From NCBI RefSeq assembly GCF_004798865.1, contig NW_025336087.1, positions 54,936,026 through 55,000,025 on the forward strand: 64,000 nt of DNA, read 5' to 3'. Within the stretch, counting starts at the first letter, position 1, and every line of letters starts with the position of its first letter. The position numbers were made by a program, and so were the translations under genes. Source of the stretch: Varanus komodoensis (taxonomy: Eukaryota > Chordata > Lepidosauria > Squamata > Varanidae). Below, in pieces: positions 10,261-23,079 of this stretch. The notes under the pieces were generated by a model. The model was given only the letters and a program-made list of their open reading frames with translations. It was not told where the DNA came from and did no database searches.

Positions 10261-13200
10261 TGACATTGTCCGGCTCAGTCAAGCCGGGTGAAAAATAAAA
10301 CACAGGAGAAAATGGCACTTGAAAAATACTTGTGGTTTTGTCCGGGGTCCTCCCTGCACCCCCCCCCCGCCAAGCCGTACTTGAACTTGTGTACAAAGGA
10401 GCTCATTTGGGTTCAAATGTACCACTTCGTACAATTCAGTGCTGTGAAGAAGGGGCAGGAGGTTAAACACAAACAAAGCATGCCTTTATTGGAGAGCTAC
10501 TGGCTGAACTCACAGCTGTACGGATGCTCTCTAGAAAAAGTGGCCGGGCTGTTGCATTTTCTCCATTCCTCAAGAAATACCAGCAAGGGGAGATCAACTT
10601 GATCCCAATGGGATGCAAATGCTGGTTGGCGGCACACATCTTTGTTCATCCTTGGTCAAAAGGACCCCCCCACACACACACAAACTACCCTTCTCTCTAT
10701 CTTATTTTGCCTTTTAACTGGTAAGCGTCATGGGCAGGGGGGGGGGCATGTCTGCTTTAGATCTGTGTATATTTTCTGCAAATGTATCAAATCTTAATTG
10801 CTTTGAATGGTTTGGACACATGTTTGGTCTAGAAACTTGAATAAAAATATGATGGCAATCTATCATTTAATCTTCCTCTAATTTATCGTATTGAAACTCT
10901 CTGCTCCATGAACTGATAGATATTTAGCACCCTTCATTTACTTGGGAAAGGTAGTGGAAGCTCACATCCACCCGGGTTTGTTTACAGCACAAAAGGACCT
11001 GGAGCTACCATTGTTCTTCTCTCTCCCTATGGAAATCTCCCCTAAAGCAGCTGCTCTGAGCCCCAGAACAAGGGAAGCTGCCACCCAGGCTGAAGGCTAG
11101 TTTTGGAAGATTTTCATCAGGAACATGGCAGGGGAGGGCTCATCTCTTTCTGGGTACCACGGGCTATGAACAACCTTCTCAGGTAAGGGTACCTGCTTCT
11201 CAGGTAAAATAGACCTCTTAAATGAAATAATTAATCAAATGTCACATCTAAGTTGGACTTTAGTGACACTGGATATAGGTCAGGGTGCCTGGTCAACTCC
11301 ATTGTCCTTTCTGCTGCCTTTTAGGGCAAAGGCCCTACTGTGCAGCAAAGCCTGCAGATACCTGTCCACCATATGTCCTCTAGGTACGCTTATAGGTTCT
11401 TTTTGCTCCCTCTTTCTCTCTCTCACATGCACCTGCTGGCATGCATATATACATGGACACGATGTAGTTGTGAAGAAGTCCGACTGATTGGCCAGATAGA
11501 TTCGTATAAGTCTGATTGAGTTCAGGCAAGGGGACGTGCAATGCAAGTCTATACATGTCTACTCAGAGGTAAGCTATATTTTGTAGAATAGCAAAGTCTG
11601 CTTTCAGGCATCAGTGTATCTGATTGCAGCTTAAATCTAAGTCATGCCAAATGAGGAAGCGTGATCTACAACCAAATAATTTCTAGTTTTCAGTAATACT
11701 TAAAAGTTTTATTTGAAAAGTGTAAAATTCTTACCCTTTGTTAATATTTTGGAAATTAGGCATGAGATTTAAATGATAGTGAGAGTATCAGAGCATCAAC
11801 AAAATGTTAATAGCACTCCAAATTTCAAGTTAATGAATATTAATGTTATAATTAAGTTAATGAGTTAATAAGATAATAATTAATTATTCATCTGAGTTAA
11901 TTTATATCTGTGAAGTACTATAGAATAAAAAAGAGGTCAGCTCTTATTCTTAAATATACACACCAAAGAATGTAACTCCATAGTCAAGTGACAGAAGAAA
12001 TTTTTCAATAAGTTCCTCTGTTCCTATGCAGACAACTTGTTAGTTGTGGTGAATAGTATGTAAGATTCAAACAATCTCTTATTCTTATTAATTAGTATTA
12101 ATCATTCTTGATTAGAACAGATGTGATTGCATTTTAAGTTCAGTGCATCCTTCTCGAGAGGATTCTACTTCATTAGATCTCAGCTTCCTTTAAGTTGTGA
12201 TCTAATGAATGAAGGGAGAAAGGCTTCACGTGGTGGAAGGGACCACAGTAACAAGCAAGCACACTGGCTGCTTTACAAGTCAGGACAAACAACCTTACAT
12301 GGTTGCCATGGCTTTTATTTCCTCCCCCACCCTGCACTCAACCTACTGGGCAAATATTCAGGCTTGTGGCGGTGTCTGCCCCTCCTCCAGCCATCTCCTC
12401 TCAGTTCACCAGGTGATATCCCAGGAGACAAGACAGGGAGGAAGGAGGCTCTTGTCTGCAATTGGAAGCTGAGCTTGGCTCACCATGGTTATCAAGCAGT
12501 TTGCACTGCACAAACGGGGCTCTTGCCCTGAAAAGCAGCGGAAAGGACAACAGAGTGGATCAGGCAACCTTGCCTGCTGGCCTTGGGAACACTCTGGAAC
12601 AGGAGGGGACGGGATGATCTATACCCAGGAAAAGGGAGCAGTCAGCTGGTGGTGCTTGGAATGCAGCAGCGCTACTCAGCTAATTCCCACACTCTGGCCT
12701 GAAATAAGTTTTGTACATGCATGAGCACGAGGGGAGAGAATCAGGTAGCCAGCAGTGAGTGCCCGGCTGGGGGCGCCGCTAGTGAGTGGACTCTCAGCCC
12801 TCCTGCCCACGTGTGTGAAGGACTTCTGCCATGTTTACAGATGGCGGCAGCAGGAGAATCAACTTCGTGCTGCTGCTCCTTTCCTCAGTGCCACCGTATG
12901 TAGGAGAACTTCAGAGCAGGGGGTGATGGTGGGGATGCCTCTGAGAGCCAGGTGAAACGGCAGCTGTCCTTGGTGCTCTCTGGCTAGGTTGTGGTGTTGG
13001 CCTTCAGATCATGATGGGTTGTATTTTGTAGGTTTGAATGATGCAACAAGCCATTATGGTATGCAGACACCAGAGAATAGACTGCTGTTTCTTTCTGGAG
13101 TTTCTAAAGACCAGCCCTCCCACACTGAAGCACCACAATGGGGCTCAGATGACATGACAGACCAACAATGGCAAAAGGCCACCGCGGGTTGATAGGTGAC

Positions 13201-13844
13201 ATGAACGCAGCCACGGGCATGTACTTCCGTCTTGTTCCAGCTGTGAATGGGCACTCATGGATGAAAAGCTTCATGGGATAATGAAGGTTTGAAGGAGGAA
13301 ATGAGGAGGAACTGCATGGGTAGTCTGGGAGGGAACTCAGCAAAAAGGGGCGACAAGGAGAAAAGGAAAGAATCGTTTCAAGGAAAGAAGAGGTCTTTGG
13401 GAGGATTGTATTGCTGGAGGAGCCAAAGTCACAAGCAGGGATGCATGAAACGTGAATAGCAGCTGGAGACAGTGTTCCTTGGTTTGAATGCGTATTTGCT
13501 TGGGCAATTTCTCAGCCTTGCCCATGCAAATTCATTGACCTTGCACATTCTTACGATGATGGCAGTTAAAATTACAATCCTGGCTAAGTGATGGTTTGGA
13601 ATATCTGATTCAAAATCTACAGCTTGAGCAGAGTGCAATAGTTCGGGAGCTCAGTGGGCCACCCAGTCATGCTGAGCCATGTTGAAGGTTTTCTTGTTTG
13701 TCATGCAAAACTTATTTAATTTTAGTTTTGGCATCCAGTCTGCCAGGATGTTAGCAGGCTGCCTTCCCTTGCCCATTCCCGGTGGACTTCTCAGTTCTTC
13801 CCAGGAGGCCTTGCTGGCTGCTGGCCATATCCATATCCCTTCAT
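10261..13844. other. Unassigned non-coding DNA
   Basis: No gene supported. Contains a C7/(CA)6 junction near 10665-10682, a fragment near 11540-11580 (ATACATGTCTACTCAGAGGT) like one arm of the AATCCTA MITE family, and a GC-richer part at 12560-12960 with frames that carry no known domain. Confidence 0.4.
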
Positions 13845-14075
13845 TCTAAGGATGGCATTTCTCCACTGGAACACCCTTTGCACTGCAGTTCAGAAGGCAG
13901 CAAATGAGCTGTGCCTTAAATGCCTCCTGAAAACACATTTGTTCACATGCAGCAGATTACCATCCTTTTGCTGATCCATTGATCCTGTTTATTTATCCTT
14001 GTTGTTCTAGTAGTATCCCTTATTAATAGTGTCATTCATTTTTAATATTTTGGTATATAAACTGCTTACGTTACC
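13845..14075 (+). mobile_element. L2-clade LINE 3' end fragment
   Basis: The plus strand encodes, with decay, WNTLCTAVQKAANELCLKCL and LKTHLFTCSR, matching the C-terminal end of L2-clade proteins (LWN-LP..., FK..LKTHLF). It then runs into the AT-rich 3' untranslated part ending in TTTTGGTATATAAACTGCTT. The 5' part is missing. A comparable C-terminus is seen in the open L2 frame at 24094-25677. Confidence 0.6.
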
Positions 14076-14338
14076 TGCTATTCAAGATATGGGAGGGAGA
14101 GGGAGAAAAAGAGTTTTCTGGGGCAGCCAATTCATCCAAGCTGTTCTGTGTTCTCCGCAGAGTCCCCACAGGCTCCGTTTCTCCTTGTATTTCAGCTCTG
14201 ATGAAAACTCTCCTCATCACTTTATCATTCTCTAATTGATCTCATTGTGCCCCCCATTACCTGTGTGTCAAGAGTCTGAGACTGTGTCTTTATCTTAATG
14301 CACAGTGTTGTCCAGATTATGTTAGCATTCTCTGGGTA

Positions 14339-14358
14339 AATTAATTAATTAATTAATG
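14339..14358. repeat. (TTAA)n short tandem repeat
   Basis: About four and a half units of TTAA in a row, directly following GGGTAAA. Could be the decayed tail of a LINE, but no LINE body is recognised next to it. Confidence 0.8.
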
Positions 14359-15103
14359 AGGCCTTGATATATACATACGTCCAGTTTGCACAGGAAGAGC
14401 ATTCTTCCCCCAACCCCTGCAGCCACCCCAAATTTCACTTGACTATCCTGTGGCTGCCAGTGCAAAAGAATATAGATTGGTATGTCAGAGGTGGGTAGAT
14501 TCACTCAGTGAATAATGATAATGAGCAATGGTGGCAATTAGAAACCTGAGCAATGTATCACTGGGCAGAATTTCTTGTTAATGCCATGAAATATATCTCT
14601 GTCCTTCTCCCTTGTCATATCTGTGACATTTCTAGCTTCATTACTTTTTATTGTCATATCGAAAAGTCCTACCTTCTTAAAAGCTTTAATGATTACATGT
14701 GACAAGTCCGTGTTTCTTTTTTTCCTTGAAGGTATTTCAGTTAAATATCTTCATTTAATTTTAATGATTCCAATATAGCTGCATGTTAAAGCATCTTTTT
14801 TAGGGACAGATAATCAAACTGTATTCTGGAAGTAATTTTTCTTCCACAAATATGGAAGAGCATGAAGATATCAGCTTCTTGACCATACTGGGATAGAATG
14901 AAAGTTTCACTTCCTGGGAGTTTTGAGGTGGAGCTTAATTGTGACAACAGCAACAACTCTTATTAGCTGTTGAATGTTTGTGCGTCTGTTTCACTGTGAC
15001 GAGTGGGAGTCTTCAATGCACAGAAACATCACTGGAGAGAGCATGGGAAGAGGAAAGGCTAAAATCGCCAGGCTAAAATCTATCATCCAAACTCTCACAA
15101 CAC

Positions 15104-15865
15104 CATGGGTCCTCATACTGAGGCCTGTGGGCTGGATATGGCCTGCCTTGCTCATTTATCTGGGCCGCCTCAGATCTTTTGGACTCGCTATGATTTCCGA
15201 GCGAGTCCAAAAGTTCTGAGCTGGCGCAGGCATTCTTTGAAAATGAGCAGAGAGCCTGTGCACATGCCTAATTGTAAAAGCTCAACTGCGCGTGTGCCAG
15301 CTCTCCCCCCCCCCCCCCCGCCCCATTGCATGCACATACAGAGTGGGAATACGGAGCGGGAAACAGAAGAGAGGAGGGCAGAAGAGAGAGAGAGAGAGAG
15401 ACAAAGACACTAAAAAACGATTGAAGGTAAGAAAAATATAACTTTTTACATCCATTTTTAAGTATGTGAGCCATGTCCTCAGGCTGCCTCGCTGAGCCGG
15501 GGTCAGCCTTCTATGGGCAAGCTGCTGCCACTGTTGAGCGGCTGCCTCCAGACTCAGTGAGGCAGCGGCGGCTTGCGGTGGAGGCGCAGGAGTTGCGGCC
15601 TTCTATGGCCTTCTGTCCCCTTGAATTTGGACATGCTCTTCCCCACCTCATCTTGGGTTTCTGCTGCAAGCCGAGGGAGTGGAGCAAACATTTTTTAATT
15701 AATTTTTTAATTTTAATTAATTTTAATTAATTTATTGATTTTAATTAATTTTTAATGTGCAGTGTGCGTAGGAATCCATTCATTTTTTTTCAAACTATGG
15801 TCCGCCCCCTAACAGTCTGAGGGACAGTGAACTAGCCCCCTGTTTAAAAAGTTTGAGGACTCCTG
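15104..15865. mobile_element. Non-autonomous hAT-type DNA transposon with 8-bp TSD
   Basis: The left end reads CATGGGTCCTCATACT and the right end, reverse-complemented, CAGGAGTCCTCAAACT: 13 of 16 bases agree. The flanks are CACAACAC (15096-15103) and CATAACAC (15866-15873), an 8-bp target duplication with one mismatch, as hAT elements make. The next bases at the right end (TTTTTAAACAGGGGGC on the complement) are typical of a widespread reptile and marsupial hAT family. At 762 bp and with no transposase homology it is non-autonomous. It holds a 15-base C run (15305-15319), a GA repeat (about 15382-15400), an AATT-rich part (15690-15755) and a perfect hairpin. Confidence 0.8.
15176..15213. repeat. 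Perfect 14-bp inverted repeat (hairpin)
   Basis: CTTTTGGACTCGCT (15176-15189) and AGCGAGTCCAAAAG (15200-15213) are exact reverse complements with a 10-base loop. It lies inside the hAT element, near its left end. A sub-terminal hairpin of this kind could be part of the transposase recognition region. Confidence 0.85.
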
Positions 15866-15873
15866 CATAACAC

Positions 15874-17033
15874 AGACCATGACTGTCTGCGGAATACGCT
15901 AGTCTAGTGCCTGCCATGTGATTCACCACGGCCATTCCAGTGCTTCCCTGCTGCCAAGTCATGTCCCATAATGGTCAAGAAACACCGCCATCTCTTCCTC
16001 TGCTTCCCATCCTCCACAATTCCCTCCCAAACACCATCAGAGTATTGATGATGCTTTGGTAGGCCTAAAGCAAAACCTCATGCATTTGAAAGAAACAGCT
16101 AGCTGAGGCAAAATATTTGCAGGAAGTTTTCGGAGGTTTTTTAATTTTTTTTGAGATGTGGGAGAGAATTATGAAATGATTGCATTTAAAGTAGTGATTT
16201 CTGTTCCAGGATGAGAGAGGCATTCAGTTAGTGTGCATTTTAATGGAATATTACCAAATGCTCTTCCCAAACATTCTCACAAACTAAGATACAGTTACAT
16301 GGCAAGAGATGCATGTATTCAAAAAGTGATATTTTGAGAAAAATGGAAAACTGGAAGATATAACAATTTACTGTTTTGTAGGAGATGAAGGTCCAGGTAT
16401 TTGGTTGTGCAAAATGTTTGGCCTGACCTAATGCAAAACATTATTTCTTAGCCCAATTGCCTTGGTAAGGAAAAGTGAGGCGCCAGTAATAAAATACTTT
16501 GTGTGCTTTTCCAAGATGCCGTATGTAATTCCAGATCTGAAACAAATCAGATCTCTGTCTTGCTCCCGCTTTATTTGGATCCCACTTGGGAATTCCTTTT
16601 ATATGCTGCCTCGAGCTAGGAAGGGGTGCAAATGCAACAAATGTCTTTTGGAAAATCATAACTATTTATACTTTTCTCTGCTGCTGCCTTCACTCTGATG
16701 CAATTTCTATGACCTGACTGCATTCTTGGAATGGTCAGGGTGGGAGGTCTGGGAGAGGTGGGGGTCCCCTCAAATGGAACCCACTCCTACTAGGAAGCCA
16801 CTGACTGGCCCAAACGTTGGCTGAGCGAGGAAGGAAAAGCAAGGAAAAGGACTCCAAAGGTGCCTCCAGAGGGGCAGAACAGGTGGGAGCAGTCTGGGTG
16901 TCTTACCTGCCTTTGAAAGCTGCAGCGCATGTGGCTACCCAGAAAGGATCATGGTCAAAGAGAGAAACGTGTGCCTACAGGCTATAAAGCCAGATAGATG
17001 GCCAGGAACAGAATCCCTAAATCTATCCTTTAG
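15874..17033. other. Unassigned non-coding DNA
   Basis: No gene or repeat family recognised. Mixed composition with no notable structure. Confidence 0.4.
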
Positions 17034-17165
17034 GGCAGGAGTAGGCCAAAGGTAGATCCCCCAATGTTTGGGGCTTCAGCTCCCATATACCATATGCTGC
17101 CAGCATAGCCAACAGTCAGAAACTCTGCAGTCGAAATCCAAGTGCTCCAGTGATCTACATGGTTT
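17034..17165 (+). mobile_element. hAT-type MITE fragment
   Basis: Begins CAGGAGTAGGCCAAAGGTAG then GATCCCCCAATGTTTGGGGC, and TTCAGCTCCCATATACC. This is the order caggGGTGGGCAAA, CTCCAGATGTTTTGG, ACAACTCCCAT of a common reptile short transposon. The right end is not found, so it is a decayed or cut copy. Confidence 0.45.
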
Positions 17166-18514
17166 TTCAAGGCCTCATTCAGCATAATGAGCACCCCATC
17201 TTGTACTGCAATTTTTCCTGCCTTCTTTTGGCTATAAATATGAGATTGTCACTTTGTTGTATGTAGGATGGAAATGGGCAGACTTTGGTCTTTCAGGCTC
17301 CACAGCAGGGACCTGATGCAAAATATAATATTACAGAATTCTAAGTTTTTATTCTGAATACCCAAACTGAACAAAGCACCTAGTCCTTCCACACACAAAT
17401 CTACCTCAATAGTTTCTCATCCAGCAGCATATTGGGGTGCTCTTGTTAAACAGAAACTTGGGAGTCAGAAACTTGCTGAAATTACTGGGAGAGCTATTAG
17501 CAGCTCCAGATCGGCCCACTTTGACCTAGGAACAGCAGTGGTGGCTTGTACAGTGAGTCTTGACCCAAACTACTTTACTGTCACAGTTTCTGTCTTTGAT
17601 CTTCCACTTATTCACTGGTAGAATAGTTCATAAAACTAGAAAACAAATAATGGGAACTCAAAGTAAATAACTTGGAAGTTTCAAAATAAACAAAACACTT
17701 TAATTCCTAGACTCATGTCAAAATTCATCTATGACTGAATTAGTGAACAAACATTTATTCTGTTAAGATTGACTTATTCTCTGAGAAACTGACCTCTAAA
17801 TTCTAATTATATCTTACAATCTAAGCAAATATGAAATGGCTGCCAAATCTATCTATATAAATCCCAAACAATCTCATGTGTTTTCATTACCAGCTTCTAG
17901 AAAAATGGGATATGGTTAGCCTGCAAATAAGACAAGCAGACAAAGATAATAAAACACTAACTCTTTTAGGGAAACTAGTTTTCCAAAGGTGTATTTGTAG
18001 TGATTTAATTATATTTGAAAAGATTGAATTAATGCAAGGGAGGAATTCAAATTAATATGCTGGGGAGGATGGATATGTACGTGTGTGTATGTGAAAATGA
18101 ACATTTATACTTCAGTGGCTGCAAAGTTTTCCTTTAGGTAGAAGAAGTTAGCAGGTAATCTTATGCACAGAGGGGAAATGCCTAGTTTTAGGTACTTGTA
18201 AGGAAAGATTTTTGGTGTCAAAAGGCAATAATTAGACCATCTCACAACTGCCATTTCAATTCAGAACCTTGTGTTGATCTCTTGGTTTTGGGAGGTGGCA
18301 GACATTGGAGTACAGACCTTAAAATGAACACATGCCAAAATGACATGATCCATAATTATAAGGAGCTGTCCTCCAAAGATTGGCGATACCAATGCATCCA
18401 AGCAACATTTCTCTTGCTCAGGTAGAGGGCAGGATGCAGGAGTATCTTTTCCCCAAGTCCATCTGGTTAGATTAGCTGCAGAAATGAAACCCAGTCTCAG
18501 AGTCATCATGAGGA
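17166..18514. other. Unassigned non-coding DNA
   Basis: AT-rich, with no recognised gene or repeat. Confidence 0.4.
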
Positions 18515-18990
18515 CATCTTGGAGACTTCAGCGGGGCCAGAATGTGGCTGCCAGGATTCTAGTAAAGGACAGGAAGTGGGATATCACTACAAGCAAGGAC
18601 TACACTGTCACCATGTTGTTTCCTGACTGAATGCAAGGTGCTGACACGAACCTTCGGAGTCCGGTAGGCACGGGGTGAAGGTCTCTCTGATATCACCTTG
18701 TGCTATGTGAACCTGCCTGACAGCTCTTTTCCACTCTGTCTCTTTTCCACATTTCTTCGCTACGTGAGGTGTAGGAGTGGGCCTTCCTAGTGGTGGCACC
18801 TTGACTGTGGAATGGACTGGCTAGAGAAATATACCTGACCTCTGTAGTGCCCATCTTTTGAGCAGTCATGAAGACTGTGCCATTGTGGTGTGTATTTTAT
18901 TAATCCAGGCTTCATTTTGTGAATTATCCGATTGTTTCACTGGTTGCTATTTTTGTTTGTTTATTATGAGCTACCTTGATGGCACTTGAA
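18515..18990 (+). mobile_element. L2-clade LINE 3' end fragment
   Basis: In the plus sense it contains CTTCAGCGGGGCCAGAATG, related to the QLVQNRAARLL box of the L2 protein, then GTGGCACCTTGACTGTGGAA, the V-AP-LWN box, then a 3' untranslated tail ending TATGAGCTACCTTGATGGCA and AGCATTATATGC. Frames are broken throughout. It is an old 5'-truncated copy. Confidence 0.6.
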
Positions 18991-20899
18991 GTGGAAAGCA
19001 TTATATGCTAATCGAAGAAACAAGAAAGAGAATCACTTTTCTACTCTTCCCGTATCATTCTTAATTTTATTAAACCCCCACCATTCCCTTAGCCCTTCCC
19101 TCCCCAGTGGTGGTGTGCCCCCTTATTGCTCCCTCCTCTGGCAGATTATACGGCTTGTTATAAAAGTATTGGCACTTCATCTCTTTTTCTTTTATTAAGC
19201 GCAATAATAATTCTCAGCCCATTGCTAGAATAAATTAAAATAAAATAACATGTAAGTATAACCTATACATTAAGCATAATGCCACCCTTTCAGAAGGAAC
19301 AATAATTTTATTACAGAGCAGTTCAGTTTCACTTATCTTTCTGTGGAGAATGCCGTATTACTCGTATTTCATCTGGTACAATCAGTTAATTACATGCCCA
19401 GCACAAGTGATGCTTCAGGTGGGAGTGAAGTATCCATCAAAAGTAATATATTATCAATACCCAAGATCAAATATTTTGCCTTCCAGATTAATATTCTGGA
19501 TATACATAATGCATATTCATAGCACCATTCCCTTCTGAATTTTGAAAGCTCACTGACATTGGGAGTTGTGTTCACTTTGCCTTCTGTGGGATTTAGAGTG
19601 GTCTCGTAGAGATTTATCAAAGGCGAGAACTCCACTTTCAGAAGTACTCTTGTCCTGAACTTTGGGAAATGATGATACGGCAGCTCTGTTTCAAATTCTC
19701 TTCTAAGAAACCTTCCCTGAAGCTTTGCATCTGCGCTTTGCAAAAATGGCAGTCTCATCTTTCAACAGTTTGGTAGCAGTTTCTGTCAGTGGGACCTAAA
19801 ATCTTGCAAAGTCCTCTTGGAGTTGAATACGAACCTGGAGAAAGTCATCCTCCCCCAAGGCTAATTTGTTTTGTTTTTTGACTTTATTATTTCATCTGCA
19901 ACTTCATAAATATAGACTCCGCCATTTGATGATCACTCGATTCTTTGCAAAAATGTCATTGTTAGAAGCCTATGAAGCTGTAATAATAGTTGCAACATGC
20001 CATGCCCAGAATTCTAAATTAAGAAAGAAAGAAAGAAAGAAAGAAGCTGTCAAAATGGTAAAGGAAAGAAAAAGAGTAAGAGTCTGCTTATTTTCGTGTT
20101 TCATATGAGTCTGAATGTTTTGGCCTCTCATCTTTTTAATGAGGCATAGATGACCCTCAGAAGAAAGCGGTGGGGACTTACTCTTACTTGTCTAGCAGGT
20201 GTCAGGCTGACTGGAATTACTGTTTCAAAAATAAAGCAGTGTGAGTTCGACTAGGCTTGCAATGCAGAGAAATGCATATACCAGTCTGCATGTCCATTGC
20301 TTATCTGCAAAGCATCTGGGCAGAAGGTCACCCTCTTAAAGTTGCGTCTTGGCCTCCTGCTTCTTTACATACAAGATAGTTCGTTTCATGAAAGTGGTAG
20401 TTTTTGGCAACTGAAGGGCCATCTTGGATTACAGGGGATGGAGACCTTGGGTCCTTTCTCACAGCGGCCTCCCAGGAACATGACTTGCTGAAGAGGCCTT
20501 TAAATTTTCATGTAGCATTATTCTGGGATGCCTCAAACAAAGTATCTCCTCCCACACTGTAAACAGCATATCTGCTTTTGTGGCTGCTTTTTCTGAATAT
20601 GTCGAGGGATGGGAGAATGTGACGACATTTTCCTGGTATCTGCAAAAATGTTCTCTTCATAGAGCAAGCTTTCCCCTGCTGGCTTACCAATCCTGGGAAG
20701 AGGAGGGTCTGTTGGGGTGGGTGCAACATTTCCTTTCCAGATATGGGTCTCCTGTCTTCTTATTTGAGTTGCACATCAATGTGTAGTTGTCCCTTCTTAG
20801 AAGATCCCATTGTCCCCAGTCTGCGGCATTTCCTACTCAAGGTTACCGACACGGTTTTGTTTAAGTAGGCATTCATGATTGCAGCAATACAAAGTAACA
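18991..20899. other. Unassigned non-coding DNA
   Basis: AT-rich in the first part. Holds a short (GAAA)n tract at 20021-20046. No gene or large repeat recognised. Confidence 0.4.
20021..20046 (+). repeat. (GAAA)n microsatellite
   Basis: About six GAAA units following AATTCTAAATTAA. It could descend from a LINE or SINE A-rich tail, but no body is recognised. Confidence 0.9.
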
Positions 20900-21015
20900 T
20901 GCGCTTATGACATGCACATGGTAGGCATGTCATGAGTGGACCTGGCTGGAGCTGGGGGTCAGACTAGATGGTCCAGCAGACCCCTTCTGACTCACTCTGT
21001 TCCTATGTTTCTATA
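20900..21015 (+). mobile_element. CR1 LINE 3' end
   Basis: Reads GGGGTCAGACTAGATGGTCC, then AGACCCCTTCTGACTCACTC and GTTCCTATGTTTCTAT. This is the standard CR1 3' end (ggactAGATGnCC...gtcCcTTCnnAnnCT...TTCTATGATTCTATG). The copy at 54970-55140 in the other orientation is clearly the same subfamily. Confidence 0.75.
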
Positions 21016-22420
21016 TGACAAGGCAGCAAAAAAGGTGTGGACCAACCGCAGAGTTTGGGATGGGAGATAAGTGCTTTTCCTTCAAAAAGTTCTATCTGAA
21101 CTTTGGATGGAAAGTGTTTGATCTTTTGTGGATGATGGGAGAATGGTGGATGGAAATGAAGACGCAGACTCTAAAGCATAATTGAACTAGGCTCTCTTTA
21201 TCTGGCATTGAAAATGGGAATAAACCTACCCCGGGATCCATGCATGTAAGCATGGGAATAGCCTCAAAATTCCCTTTCAGGCATCCCCTTTCCTTGTGGG
21301 TGAGCTAGTCAGTCCCAGATTTAGGAGAATACCAAAACCTGCCCCTTTGCCCAGGCAAAGTAAATCATGGAATCGGGGACCTCCTTGTACCTTGCAAACA
21401 TGGAAAGTTTGCTATGACTAACATACAGGGGTGGGGGTGGGGAAATTAACTCAATTTGCATTCTAATTTCACACTTGGGAGCCAATACACAAACACACAC
21501 TCCATTATCATTTGAAATGCACCCTTCTCTGAAGTTTGCAGTGGATTTTCCAATCAACAGATGCACAGCGTGTCTATTAGGGGAAGGTGCACACAAAAGG
21601 GTATAGTGACATTTACGTGATGAACTTAATGTATTTGTCCTCCATCCCAGCTCAGGACTTTCCTAGACTTGGAAGGAAGTATAATGGGTCATACTGAACA
21701 TCATTACTTCATTGGAGCAGGGGTCATATTGAAAGGTGGATTCGGAACTGGTCTGGATTGGAGCTATCTGGACAAAATACAGCTTTCTGTTAATGCTGTA
21801 TGCATTGCCTCTACTTCACAATGACGATAAGACCAATGGCACTAGTGGTGGTAGTGGTGACGAGCATTTTTACTGCTACATGAGCCTTCTTACCACATAA
21901 TCAGTGCAATCTGAGCTCATCCCTTTCCTTGTTCCTTCCATTTCCAAAGCTAAAAACAATCCTTTGAAATAAGTTCTTCTACTGAAAATCCACAGTTGAC
22001 ACAGTTAACTCTAAGTAGCCTTTTACCGAAGCTAGAAGGAGAAGCATCTGCTCATGCAAAAACTTGAATCCATGCTGGAAACTTCCCCATGGTCCCTCTC
22101 ATTCTGTAAGGCTGCTGGATCTCTGTGGAAGAGTGCAGTGGCACTAGCGATGGAGCCCCTCTGGCTGAGAAGCACATCTCTCCTGACGTCTCTTTACTGG
22201 CTCAAGGACTGGGTCTCACATATGCTTGCCCTCCCGACCCAAAAGCCCTCCCATCTCTTCCAAACCAGATTGAGTCTCAGGGTGAGAAATGTCTCTAGGT
22301 CAGCTTGTCAGAGCTGCAAATTGTTCGGCCCCGATTGCTCCTGTTCCACTGATGACTCTCACTGCACAGGCGGCAAGGAAAGAAAGAGAGAGTGATGGCC
22401 CACTCTCTACTCAATCCTAC
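21016..22420. other. Unassigned non-coding DNA
   Basis: No gene supported. A 113-codon plus-strand frame (22054-22395) has no recognised domain and no coding signature. Confidence 0.4.
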
Positions 22421-22454
22421 ACACACACCCTACACACACACGCACACACACACA
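22421..22454. repeat. Interrupted (CA)n microsatellite
   Basis: Three CA-repeat blocks broken by CCCT and by CG. It borders directly on the MITE at 22453-22540. Confidence 0.9.
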
Positions 22455-22540
22455 GTCTACTCAGAAGTGCATCCCATGGAGTTCAGTCAGGCTTATCTGG
22501 TGGTAAATCAACATGCACAGGATTTCAGCCTAAGGGTACC
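22453..22540. mobile_element. Short MITE, AATCCTA family
   Basis: Reads AGTCTACTCAGAAGTGCATC, CCATGGAGTTCAGTCAGGCT, TATCTGGTGGTAAATC and ATGCACAGGATTTCAGCC. This matches the squamate pattern TACTCAGAAGTAAGTCCCAT, TGAGTTCAATGGGGCTTAC, ending ATAGGATTGCAGCC. The right end is well kept; the left has been eaten by the CA repeat. Confidence 0.55.
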
Positions 22541-22789
22541 CATCCTTAATTTACCACAGTAAACATGGTTCATTTAGCATTCATTAGCATCCCTCGGAGC
22601 TCAGACCACTCTGCATACCTTATTGCTGCTATCATAGAACAGACCTGTAAGATAGGAAACAGTAAATTATCTCAATATTACAGATGGGGAAGGGGAATGC
22701 CGAATGTGAAGAATGCATAACTTACCTTAACCTTGAGAGAGTTCATGGCAAAAGTGCTTCCCCACATAAGGATTTTCTGACTCACCACA

Positions 22790-22968
22790 GGAGTATAAGA
22801 AGTTGCCTCAGGCTGATTCAGACTACTGGCCACATACTGTCCATTGGTCTGACTCACAGCAGCAATCTGGTTCTCTGGTGGCCCTTTCTGAAGCAGCCAG
22901 GGACGAAAACGGACTTGCTGCAGGTGAAGTAGATGCTCTGCCTTAGAGTGATGGCCCCTCCCCATAGG
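22790..22968 (-). mobile_element. tRNA-derived SINE with CR1-like tail
   Basis: Read on the minus strand, the head has CTCTAAGGCAGAGCATCTAC, like the A-box part of a tRNA (CTCAGTGGTAGAGCATCTGC), then TTTTCGTCCCTGG where a B box (GGTTCAATCCCTGG) is expected. The body follows (ACCAGAGAACCAG...), and the tail has GTCTGAATCAGCCTGAGGCA, matching GTCTGACTCAGTATAAGGCA of this SINE family. Pol III promoter boxes are decayed. A second copy lies at 50920-51103. Confidence 0.6.
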
Positions 22969-23079
22969 GGGCCATGAGCCACCACGCTGAGCCAGCCCTT
23001 TTTAGTCAGACAGATTGCATTTCCCCGAAACAGCTAAAGGTGTAAGCCTATGCAGAGCTAGACAGAAAAGAAGCCCCTT

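Noticed and set aside
11165-11215. Splice-donor-like CTCAGGTAAGG strings
   Set aside because: Isolated consensus donors occur by chance; no coding exon precedes them.
22054-22395. 113-codon plus-strand frame
   Set aside because: No domain or coding signature; region unassigned.
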